Below are positions 36,393-44,334 of a stretch of 64,000 nt of DNA, piece by piece. This DNA is from Vibrio atlanticus. Lineage in GTDB: Bacteria; Pseudomonadota; Gammaproteobacteria; Enterobacterales; Vibrionaceae. A program made the translations under genes and the position numbers. The notes beneath the pieces were generated by a model that was not told the DNA's origin, searched no databases, and was given only the letters and a program-made list of their open reading frames with translations. Positions within the stretch are counted from its first letter, which is position 1; every line of letters starts with the position of its first letter. Where the stretch lies: positions 744,001 to 808,000 of the forward strand of contig NZ_AP025461.1 of NCBI RefSeq assembly GCF_024347315.1. The letters run 5' to 3'.

Positions 36393-38591
36393 TTGAACAC
36401 GTTTAAGCAATACAGTCGCTTGATGCTTGGGGCGTTATTGGTCCTGTTGTCACTGATGTTGATCTTCGTCGTGGGCTATGCCCAGGCATTGAAAAGCTAT
36501 CAACAACAAAGCCGAGACGCCATTCTAGCCCAAACGGAAGCGGCCAAAATCGGTATAGAGCAAGTGCTGAACTCTGGGGTCCCACTGCCTGACATCGCGG
36601 GGTTAGAAAAAGTGTTGTCTCCTATCGCAGATGCTGACTCGTCAGTGGTCGATATCCGCGTGATTTCGGGACAACAAGAATTGTATCGCTATACCGATGA
36701 AAGCATGCACGGAAGCTTGGTCAGCATCCCTTTGAACAACAAGTTTACACAGGTGGGAGCATTGGAAGTGATGCTCAGTGATCATGAGATTGCCAAGACA
36801 ATTGATGGGCAGTTCAAACCCATGTTGGGGTTGGTGCTCTTTTTGACCGCCGCGTTTGTGTTTTTTGTTCTTCGTAGTGCCAATCCTAAGATCTACTTTA
36901 CCGCATTTGGCGGGGTGTTTTTGGCAATGTCCACGAGTGTATTTTTTATGGTGGGGGCTCTGTATAAGTCGGGTTTGGAGAACAAAGCCGACTCCATGGC
37001 CAACATCGTAACGCAGCGATTAGCGCCTGTATTGAGTGCTGGAATTGGGTACGAGCAAGTCAGCGGTATTGATCGAATGTTGGACAGTTTTCGTCAGTCC
37101 AATCCTGAAGTTTCATCCATCTCCGTGTCACAAGGGAATACGATGATCGCCAAAAGTCAGGCTCGCGCCGATTCCATGGTTGTGGAGAGTATGGCTGCGT
37201 TTCTTGTGGAGGATACCAAAGGCAGCCAAGTTACTGTGGCCTTTGATCCCAAGGCATTGCTGGCTCAACTCCTGAAAACGCTGAAAAACTTTGCGATCTT
37301 GTTCGCTGGGTGTGCGTTCATCTGCTTTGCATTTGTGCGTTTGCTTTGTCACTCCAAGGCACAGTCTGACAATGAGGCCGTGTTAGCAAAAGTGAAACCT
37401 TTGTTACTGGTGACGGTATTGATGGAGTCATTGATGGCGCCCGTATTGCCGCAATATTTGACGCAGGTAGCGGTGGAGAGTGGCGCAAGTGAAAGTTGGT
37501 CCTCGTACTTTTTTACCCTGTACTTCGTTGGATTTGCTGCGACATTATTGCCGGTGGCGCGATTGCTAGAAGTGTGGGATATCCGCAAAGTGTTGGGGGC
37601 AGGGATCGTACTGTCGTCGCTGGGTTGCTTACTTTTGGCGTATGACTCTCAATTGATGACGGTGCTCGTGGCTCGTTTGATTTCGGGGGTGGGTCAAGCC
37701 ACGATCTTCATTGCTGTGCAAGGGTATATTTTGCGCTGCAGCGATCAAAGCAACAAAACGCAAGCCGCCGGCATTATCGTGTTTTGCTTTAATGCGGGCT
37801 TTATTTCAGGCGCCGCAATTGGTGCGCTCTTGGCGGACACTGTTGGGGTTCAAGGCATCTTCATGCTGGCGGTGTTTGTTGGTGGGTTAATGTATCTGTT
37901 CGCGTTGACTCTCCCTTCGATGGCGATGCAAGCCACAAAGCAGGGGACGTTAAAAGAAAACTTTACCGCCATGGTCAAAGATGCGTCAGCATTGATGCGA
38001 GTCCCTTCGTTTATGCGCACAATGTTGCTTGTAGGGATCCCGACCAAAATGATGCTCACAGGTGTCGTGTTTTTTGCCGTACCTATCTTGTTATCGAATG
38101 CCGGCGTAGAGCGAGAGAGCATCGGTCAAGTATTGATGGCGTATGCTTTTTCCGTGTTATTTGTTAGCGGCAAGGTGTCACCGATGATAGACCGAGTAGG
38201 CTCGGCGAAATGGGCGCTGTGTCTTGGCAGTGGCGTCGGTGCTGTCTCACTTATTTTATTGTCTTTTTCTTTCCGTTTTGAAGACATAACGTATCTGGTT
38301 TTAATTGCCACGTTTGCGATGTTAGTCATGGGGATTTCTCACGGATTGATCAACGCCCCTGTTGTGACGCACGTAGTGACGTCGACTCAGGGCGCGAATG
38401 CGAACTCAGTCGCGTCAACGTATCGCTTTCTTGAACGACTCGGACATGTTTTGGGAGCCATTGTTGTTGGAGCACTGTTGACTCATTTGGGACACTCTTG
38501 GGCGTTTTTCACCCTATCGATCTTCTTTGGTTTCGCCGGGGCGACGATGTGGCTTCTTGATCGAACGCCAAGCATGGAGGGGCAATCATGA
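36393..38591 (+). CDS. MFS transporter fused to an N-terminal periplasmic sensor-like region
   Basis: A 732-residue membrane protein in two parts. Residues 1-325 hold about four helices with two periplasmic segments (about 32-140 and 190-295, each with QxLAPVL/EKVLSPIAD-like sensor sequence). Residues about 335-725 form a 12-helix major facilitator with motif LYFVGFAATLLPVARLLEVWDIRKV and ARLISGVGQA. The start is TTG at 36393, with CAGGAG six bases upstream. This architecture, a double sensor region joined to an MFS, is unusual. It overlaps the next gene by four bases. Substrate unknown; export of the ATP-grasp product is one inference. Confidence 0.8.
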   Translation: MNTFKQYSRLMLGALLVLLSLMLIFVVGYAQALKSYQQQSRDAILAQTEAAKIGIEQVLNSGVPLPDIAGLEKVLSPIADADSSVVDIRVISGQQELYRYTDESMHGSLVSIPLNNKFTQVGALEVMLSDHEIAKTIDGQFKPMLGLVLFLTAAFVFFVLRSANPKIYFTAFGGVFLAMSTSVFFMVGALYKSGLENKADSMANIVTQRLAPVLSAGIGYEQVSGIDRMLDSFRQSNPEVSSISVSQGNTMIAKSQARADSMVVESMAAFLVEDTKGSQVTVAFDPKALLAQLLKTLKNFAILFAGCAFICFAFVRLLCHSKAQSDNEAVLAKVKPLLLVTVLMESLMAPVLPQYLTQVAVESGASESWSSYFFTLYFVGFAATLLPVARLLEVWDIRKVLGAGIVLSSLGCLLLAYDSQLMTVLVARLISGVGQATIFIAVQGYILRCSDQSNKTQAAGIIVFCFNAGFISGAAIGALLADTVGVQGIFMLAVFVGGLMYLFALTLPSMAMQATKQGTLKENFTAMVKDASALMRVPSFMRTMLLVGIPTKMMLTGVVFFAVPILLSNAGVERESIGQVLMAYAFSVLFVSGKVSPMIDRVGSAKWALCLGSGVGAVSLILLSFSFRFEDITYLVLIATFAMLVMGISHGLINAPVVTHVVTSTQGANANSVASTYRFLERLGHVLGAIVVGALLTHLGHSWAFFTLSIFFGFAGATMWLLDRTPSMEGQS

Positions 38592-39727
38592 AGAGGTTGA
38601 TGGGAGTTTTTCTGTGGGTGACGATGTCATCGTTCGTTCAGGCGAAATGGCCTCAGTGGTTGGGAGAACCGCTCATAGACAATCATTCGGTGGAGTGGGA
38701 AATAAAGGCTCAAGAGGGGGACGTTGTGTTCGCGCCGCGCGCAGAACGTCCGCGTGTCTGGGTGCTTATTTCACGCAAAGCGGACTCTTACGATGTGGCC
38801 CTCTCCACCATGCTAAAAGTCTTTCGTCGCGAGATGCCTAATGTCTCATTTCGAGTGTTCTTATTGCCGGCGACTCAGCAGCAGTTGCGAACGTGGACGC
38901 ATGCGGCGGAACGTGAGGCGGCTCTGATTTACAGCGTGGGATCGCGGGCGACGGTGTCGCTTCATGAGGTTTATTCGGGCGGTAAACTGCCGGTGATCTC
39001 AGTTAATGCCAAAGATCCTGTCTTAATGGGGCTGACAGACAACTATCAAAGCAGTGGAAACAACTTTGCGTATACATCCCTAAACTTGCGAGCGGATATC
39101 ACGCTTAACTTTTTACGTCGTTTCCGACCAAGCTTGACGCAAATTGGTGTGCTGTATGCAAAAACCAACACCAGTGCTTACTTGACTCAGTATCTACCAC
39201 TGAAAATGGAAGCAGAAAAGCAAGGTGTGCGAGTTTTTCCTATTGAAGTGGATGAAACCCAACCCGGGCAAACGCTAGAAGAAAGCATGGCAGCGCAAAC
39301 GCAAGCCATGCGAGTTGGTGATCATACGTTTGAGCGTTCACTGCTTTGGTTAACTGGCAGTTCGAGTTTGCTGAGTCGGATTGATGAGATAAACCAGTAT
39401 TCGCAGCGTTTACCTTTGTTGACGGCAGTACCGGATGCGGTCAATGCCAGTGCGCAAAGTGCGTTAATGTCGGTTGGTGTCGGGTTTGAAAATAACGCAC
39501 ATCAAGCGGCGCTCTATGGTCTTCGTATTCTGAACGAAGGGGTAAAGCCTCATTCTTTACCTGTTGGACTCCTGTCCCCCCCTGATATTGCGATCAGTTT
39601 TAAACAAGCTGAGCGAGTCAACACCCCTGTACCTTTCGTTTTGCTCGAAATGGCGAGTGACATCTACGCCCGCGATGGCAGTGTTGTGCGCTCAGCGGGC
39701 ATGAGCATGGAGGATCATACACCATGA
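38588..39727 (+). CDS. Periplasmic binding protein, ABC_sub_bind (DUF/PF04392-like)
   Basis: A 379-residue exported protein with signal peptide (about residues 1-19, ending FVQA). The body resembles the ABC transporter substrate-binding family of PF04392: GSRATVSLHEVY, LPVISVNAKDPVLMG, IGVLYAKTNTSAYLTQYL and AALYGLRILNEGVKPHSLPV. No ABC permease or ATPase gene is nearby, so it may act as a ligand sensor for its neighbour rather than for import. Four-base overlaps on both sides tie it to the module. Confidence 0.78.
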   Translation: MKRLMGVFLWVTMSSFVQAKWPQWLGEPLIDNHSVEWEIKAQEGDVVFAPRAERPRVWVLISRKADSYDVALSTMLKVFRREMPNVSFRVFLLPATQQQLRTWTHAAEREAALIYSVGSRATVSLHEVYSGGKLPVISVNAKDPVLMGLTDNYQSSGNNFAYTSLNLRADITLNFLRRFRPSLTQIGVLYAKTNTSAYLTQYLPLKMEAEKQGVRVFPIEVDETQPGQTLEESMAAQTQAMRVGDHTFERSLLWLTGSSSLLSRIDEINQYSQRLPLLTAVPDAVNASAQSALMSVGVGFENNAHQAALYGLRILNEGVKPHSLPVGLLSPPDIAISFKQAERVNTPVPFVLLEMASDIYARDGSVVRSAGMSMEDHTP

Positions 39728-40419
39728 GAACCGTCATATTTCTGCTGCTATTCATCGGAAGTAGCAGTCAATCGGCGTGGGCGTTCAGTCGACCAGACCG
39801 TTTACTGCTCGCAACGCAAGAGTGGTTTCCCTACCAGTACCAAGAGAACGGGGTAATGAAAGGCCCAGGGATCGATAAAGTAAAATGCGTAATGCGCCAC
39901 CTGGATCAGCCCTATCAACTGACCATGACCAAATGGGACCGCGCGCAACTGATGACTGAAGTTGGGTCTCAACATGGTTTTTTCTTGGCTTCACACAACA
40001 GCAAACGCGATGAGTATGCTGAGTACTCCGCACCTTTGGAAGAGCAGAATTGGAGTTGGTTTTCTCTGTCGGATTCGACGGAGGTCGACAGTGCGATGTT
40101 CAAGTCTCAAATCAAGGTGGCGGCGTTGTTTGGCTCAAACAAATGGTTTTGGTTACAGAAAAACGGTTATCGAGTCAGTAAAAAACCAAGAACCCCTAAA
40201 GCGCTGATTGAGTTACTGCTTAACGGCGAAGTCGGTGCCATCTTAGGAAATGACGCCGTGATCGACGAAACCATCAAAAAAATGGGCGTTAGCTACCGAG
40301 CCATATCTCGTACTCGTGTTCAGTCTCAGTCTTTGGGGGTGTACTTTTCCAAAGCCTTTATCAAGCGATATCCCCGTTTTCTCGCGGAGTTTAATGACGC
40401 GGCCGAACAGTGCCGTTAG
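39724..40419 (+). CDS. Periplasmic amino-acid-type binding protein (SBP_bac_3 family)
   Basis: A 231-residue exported protein; signal peptide ends at about AWA (residue 20). LLLATQEWFPYQYQENGVMKGPGIDKVKCVMRHL and the later GEVGAILGNDAVIDETIKK segment fit family 3 solute-binding domains. Like its neighbour, it has no ABC partner here. Four-base overlap with the preceding gene; 33 bp before fha. With the ligase, the MFS and the other binding protein it forms a module whose purpose in the T6SS is unknown. Confidence 0.8.
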   Translation: MRTVIFLLLFIGSSSQSAWAFSRPDRLLLATQEWFPYQYQENGVMKGPGIDKVKCVMRHLDQPYQLTMTKWDRAQLMTEVGSQHGFFLASHNSKRDEYAEYSAPLEEQNWSWFSLSDSTEVDSAMFKSQIKVAALFGSNKWFWLQKNGYRVSKKPRTPKALIELLLNGEVGAILGNDAVIDETIKKMGVSYRAISRTRVQSQSLGVYFSKAFIKRYPRFLAEFNDAAEQCR

Positions 40420-40452
40420 CGTTCAATATGGATTTAATGACAGGTCAATTAT

Positions 40453-41397
40453 ATGCCTCTATCAATCAGAATAATCAGTTCTCCGGACGGTGAAAGCATT
40501 GCCGAGTGGAATCAAGCCTTTCCTGAAGACGGTGGTGATATCGGTCGTGCTTTCGGGAACACATTGCAGCTCAGTGATGCCAGTCGGGAAATTTCGGGAA
40601 CGCATGCGATCATTCGCAAGAATTCGCGTGGGTACCAAATTGCCGACAACAGTACCAACGGGTTGTTTATTAATGGATCTGACAAGCCATTAGGGAATGG
40701 AAACCAATCGACTCTCAGCGATGGAGACGTGCTGGATATCGGTCGCTACCGCCTACTGGTGTCGTGTTTTGTTCCCGATCTTGCCGTTGTGAAATCTGGA
40801 TTGGGGGCGGAGCGTCATTCCCCTTTTGGAGACGATCCGTTTAGTCAAGAGACTCCTATCGTTGGTGAGATCCCAACTGAAGAAGTGGGTGAACCGGAGG
40901 TAGTGATCTCCACGTTGGATGTGGTTGATGACGATCCGTTTGTCGCCCATGCCCCTACTCTTCAACTGGCGGCGGCGTCTTTAGATCTTGAGTTTCAATC
41001 TGCGGATGAGGACCCGCTTGTAGAGGCTGAGGTCAGGGCGATCTTCCCACCGTCGGAGGTGTCTGCTGCACGTCATCCGGAACTCGGCACGTCTGTTCGC
41101 CCTACAGCCTATGTGTTAGCGGAATTGCAACATCATGACCAACGTTCCCAAGACCGAACTGACAAAGCCTTAGAAATGGCGTTGACCCGTTTGTTGTCAG
41201 ACATTTCACCTACTGCCATGGAGAACATGTTTGATGAGCTGTCTGGTAATGGGTTTTGGTCTCGCAAGCCTAAGTATTGGGAGATGTACAAACATTACTT
41301 TCATCGTCAGGTCGACAATCGTGACTGGCAAGTGAAGTTTCAAGCGTACTTTCGAGAGGCGCTGCGTCTTCAGAGAAATTTAGAAGGGGAAAAGTGA
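40453..41397 (+). CDS. FHA-domain protein of the T6SS (TagH/Fha-like)
   Basis: A 314-residue cytosolic adaptor. The FHA domain covers about residues 5-105 (IGRAFGNTLQLSD, REISGTHAIIRKN, DNSTNGLFINGS), which reads phosphothreonine. An acidic linker follows, then the T6SS-specific C-terminal helix region (about 225-314, with FDELSGNGFWSRKPKYWEMY). Shorter than typical TagH proteins. It would partner with the Ser/Thr kinase at 47793. The stop overlaps the tssJ ATG (ATGA). Confidence 0.9.
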   Translation: MPLSIRIISSPDGESIAEWNQAFPEDGGDIGRAFGNTLQLSDASREISGTHAIIRKNSRGYQIADNSTNGLFINGSDKPLGNGNQSTLSDGDVLDIGRYRLLVSCFVPDLAVVKSGLGAERHSPFGDDPFSQETPIVGEIPTEEVGEPEVVISTLDVVDDDPFVAHAPTLQLAAASLDLEFQSADEDPLVEAEVRAIFPPSEVSAARHPELGTSVRPTAYVLAELQHHDQRSQDRTDKALEMALTRLLSDISPTAMENMFDELSGNGFWSRKPKYWEMYKHYFHRQVDNRDWQVKFQAYFREALRLQRNLEGEK

Positions 41398-41864
41398 TGA
41401 AAAGTCGATTTTGGGTACCGCTGCTGGCGCTGTGGTTGTCTGGCTGCAGTTTATGGAGTGAGGACTTAGGGCAACCAAGGTTGGTCGTTAATCTGACGGC
41501 GGCAACAAACATTAACCCGAATGCCGAAGGTAAACCTTCTCCAGTGGAGCTGCGAGTGTACCAACTCACCAAACGCAATGCGTTTGAGCAAGCGGATTTT
41601 ATTCAAATCTATGACGACGACCAGGGGATCTTAAAGTCTGAGCTAGCGGTTGTGCGTCAATTACCAAGCTTGTTGCCAGGTGAATCGCGTCAAGAGGTTA
41701 TTCCATTGGGGGCCGGCGTTCAATTCATCGGTGTCATTGCGGGATTCGCTGATTATCGCGAAGCAAAAAACAAGGTGATTTATCAACCTGTTATTGTCCA
41801 TTCAGCGGCAATCAACATAGAAGTAGATGGCATCAATCTTACGGTGTCTGGGGAAGAAGAATAA
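41397..41864 (+). CDS. tssJ: T6SS outer-membrane lipoprotein TssJ
   Basis: Anchors the membrane complex to the outer membrane. A 155-residue protein with type II signal peptide and lipobox LSGC (Cys17), then a transthyretin-like fold (VVNLTAATNINPN, PVELRVYQLTKRNAFEQADF). The ATG at 41397 has AAGGGGA in front; a GTG at 41394 is less likely. Overlaps fha by one base and tssK by one. Confidence 0.93.
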   Translation: MKSRFWVPLLALWLSGCSLWSEDLGQPRLVVNLTAATNINPNAEGKPSPVELRVYQLTKRNAFEQADFIQIYDDDQGILKSELAVVRQLPSLLPGESRQEVIPLGAGVQFIGVIAGFADYREAKNKVIYQPVIVHSAAINIEVDGINLTVSGEEE

Positions 41865-43180
41865 TGGATAACAATAAAGTTGTATGGAGTGAGGGGATGT
41901 TTTTATCACCTCAGCACTTCCAGCAGCAAGAGCGCTATGTTGAGAACTTCACGCGTGAGTTTGCGGGTCAAGTCAGCCCGAAGTGCTTCGGTGTTACGCA
42001 CCTCGAGTTAGATCGTTCAATGCTCAATATTGGCAAAGTCTCTGTGCGCCGCGCTAAAGGGATATTCCCAGATGGTACCCCTTTTGTGGTTGATCAAGCG
42101 CTGGTCGTTGATGTACCTAAAAACACGCATCATAAAAAAGTGTACTTGGCGCTTCCGGTTACCCGACCAGGCGCCGTAGATGTGGGTGAGGACGCCAGAT
42201 TAAGGCACCGTGCTCTGGAGCATCCCGTGTATGACACAAGCCGCGAGCAAAGTGATCCCGTGGCGTTGGAGTTGGCCATTTTAAATATACAACTCAAGCT
42301 TGAAGGGGATGAGCTTGAGGATTTTGTCTTGTTGGCCATCGCGGAAATCAGTGAGCATAAGTCTGAGGGCGCGGTTGTGCTCAATCAAGCGTTTGTTCCC
42401 CAATGTTTGCATTTTGGGGTGTCGACTTATTTGTCTGATTGCATCGCGGATGTGTTTGCACAGGTTCAGTACCGTTCGCGCGCCATTCATGCCCGTCTCC
42501 AGGCAGAGGCAAGCAGCAAAAGTTACCAATCTTTGATGCGTGACTATCTCTGGCTACAGGTGTTGGGGAGTTGGGTGCCGAAACTCGAACAGTGGCATCT
42601 CGATCCGACGTTATTGACGCGACATCTGTACCTAGAATGTGTGTCGATGGCCGGTCAGATGCAAGGGCTTGAAGGTAAGATGCCAAAGTCCTTCCTTGCT
42701 TGGAACCCAGACGATCTCTACGCGGTGTTTTCGACGGTGTTCTCTGAGCTCTTAGTCTTGTTACGCGAAGTGCAAATTGACAATGTTTCCACCTTAGTTT
42801 GGGACAAGCAACTGTTTGTTAGTCGTCGTTTGTTGCGCACCATAGTGGACGATCGCAGCTTGTATCATGAAGCTCGATTTATCATGGTCGTGTCGTCGTC
42901 TATTGGGGCGACTCGCTTGGGAGAAGAGTTCCCTCGCGCTGCGAAGTTAGCGGGAAACAGCGATATCGCGGGGTTGGTGCGTAATGCGCTGTCCGGCATT
43001 CCATTACGCCATCTGCCTTATGCTCCGTCGGAGCTTAAATCGTTGAACGATGCCGCCTATTTCGAAGTCGACACTAAGTCGGACTTGTGGCAATCCCTAG
43101 TCAAGCGAGACGAGGCAATCGCGTTACATATCGACGAACGAATCGATGATATTCGTGTCGACTTCCATGTGATTAGGTAG
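41864..43180 (+). CDS. tssK: T6SS baseplate protein TssK
   Basis: Trimeric connector that joins the baseplate wedges to TssL and TssM. 438 residues, with the conserved N-terminus KVVWSEGMFLSPQHFQQQERY and the GIPLRHLPYAP(S) motif near the end. One-base overlap with tssJ; seven bases before tssL. Confidence 0.95.
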   Translation: MDNNKVVWSEGMFLSPQHFQQQERYVENFTREFAGQVSPKCFGVTHLELDRSMLNIGKVSVRRAKGIFPDGTPFVVDQALVVDVPKNTHHKKVYLALPVTRPGAVDVGEDARLRHRALEHPVYDTSREQSDPVALELAILNIQLKLEGDELEDFVLLAIAEISEHKSEGAVVLNQAFVPQCLHFGVSTYLSDCIADVFAQVQYRSRAIHARLQAEASSKSYQSLMRDYLWLQVLGSWVPKLEQWHLDPTLLTRHLYLECVSMAGQMQGLEGKMPKSFLAWNPDDLYAVFSTVFSELLVLLREVQIDNVSTLVWDKQLFVSRRLLRTIVDDRSLYHEARFIMVVSSSIGATRLGEEFPRAAKLAGNSDIAGLVRNALSGIPLRHLPYAPSELKSLNDAAYFEVDTKSDLWQSLVKRDEAIALHIDERIDDIRVDFHVIR

Positions 43181-43187
43181 GTGTGAG

Positions 43188-44333
43188 ATGGCGGGATTAT
43201 TCAACGAAGAGCCAACGGTGCGCCTTCAACGTACGGCGAACGAACAACCTCAAATACGGGACCGAAAAGAAGCCCCAAATGTCGATACTTCAGGGACCGA
43301 ACGATTAATCGAAGGACTGACGGTCTACGGGAGCCCTTTAATGAATGCGGCGACCGAACTGCTCGGTATACTCGTCACCATACGTCGTCAAGGCGCTCCG
43401 AGAGATATCAACCGCTTTCGCCAACAGCTGTTAGGGGCGATCGAGGCGTTTCGTTTGCGAGGCTTGCATTTGGACTACCACCCAAGTGTGATTGAGAAAA
43501 GCTGTTTTGTACTCTGCGCCGCTTTTGATGAAGCCGTGCTGTATACCACGTGGGGGGACCGGGCCCGATGGGAAAACCACTCCTTGTTGAGCAAAGTTTT
43601 TTCACAGCGCAACGGTGGCGAAGCTTTCTTTGTGTTGCTGGAAAAAGCGAGTCAGCAACCAGGCAAACTGGTGGACTTCATTGAGTTGCAGTATGTCTTA
43701 CTGTCATTGGGTTTCAAAGGACTCTATCGCCATGGCGATGATAGTCAACTCTATGACATCACTGCCCGAGCTTACGGATTAATTCGCCACTATCGCTCTG
43801 AAACTCCAATGCCTGTGCCTCAAACGCAAGTGCTAAAGGAAGGGAAACAGCCGTGGCTAATGATCAGTATGGCGAAAACGATGGCGGTCACGTTTTTGCT
43901 TCTTGGGTGTGCGTATGGCTTTACAGAATATTGGTACCACAGCCGCAGTCAACCGCTGCTGACACAGTTTTCAGCCATCGACATGTCGGGCGTCAGTTTC
44001 AAGAAATCCAACAGTGATTTGGTGTATTTGAGTACGGATGATGATTTAGGTCGAGTGAGCGAGACCCCTGATCTCCAAGGCGAGAAAAAGGAAGAGCAAG
44101 TCGCAGCATTGGAATGGGAGATCATCTTAGCGGTGTTCTCTCGACCAAGTGATGCCCTTCGGTTGTCGTCTGAGCTTAACCAAGCGGGGTATGAGTCATT
44201 CACGCGGGAAAGCGAGCATGGTATCGAGCTGTATCTGGATGCGGGTGAAGACCTCAAAACCATACGTAAGTTGAAGAATGAGCTAAATGTTCGTTTTGGA
44301 TTAAACGCCACAATCAAAAGAGCGCAGAAGTAA
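43188..44333 (+). CDS. tssL: T6SS membrane protein TssL (DotU) with SPOR-like C-terminus
   Basis: Tail-anchored component of the T6SS membrane complex. A 381-residue protein: cytoplasmic DotU domain (about 40-210, with NAATELLGILVTIRRQGAP and FDEAVLYTTWGDRARWENHSLL), one transmembrane helix at about 226-246, then a periplasmic extension. The last 72 residues (from 310, WEIILAVFSRPSDALRLSSE) follow the pattern of a SPOR domain, which binds peptidoglycan lacking stem peptides. Other TssL proteins may have an OmpA-like peptidoglycan domain here. The SPOR call is by eye. One base before tssM. Confidence 0.9.
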   Translation: MAGLFNEEPTVRLQRTANEQPQIRDRKEAPNVDTSGTERLIEGLTVYGSPLMNAATELLGILVTIRRQGAPRDINRFRQQLLGAIEAFRLRGLHLDYHPSVIEKSCFVLCAAFDEAVLYTTWGDRARWENHSLLSKVFSQRNGGEAFFVLLEKASQQPGKLVDFIELQYVLLSLGFKGLYRHGDDSQLYDITARAYGLIRHYRSETPMPVPQTQVLKEGKQPWLMISMAKTMAVTFLLLGCAYGFTEYWYHSRSQPLLTQFSAIDMSGVSFKKSNSDLVYLSTDDDLGRVSETPDLQGEKKEEQVAALEWEIILAVFSRPSDALRLSSELNQAGYESFTRESEHGIELYLDAGEDLKTIRKLKNELNVRFGLNATIKRAQK

Positions 44334-44334
44334 G

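Noticed and set aside
38588..40419. ABC import system
   Set aside because: Two binding proteins are present but no ABC permease or ATPase gene accompanies them.
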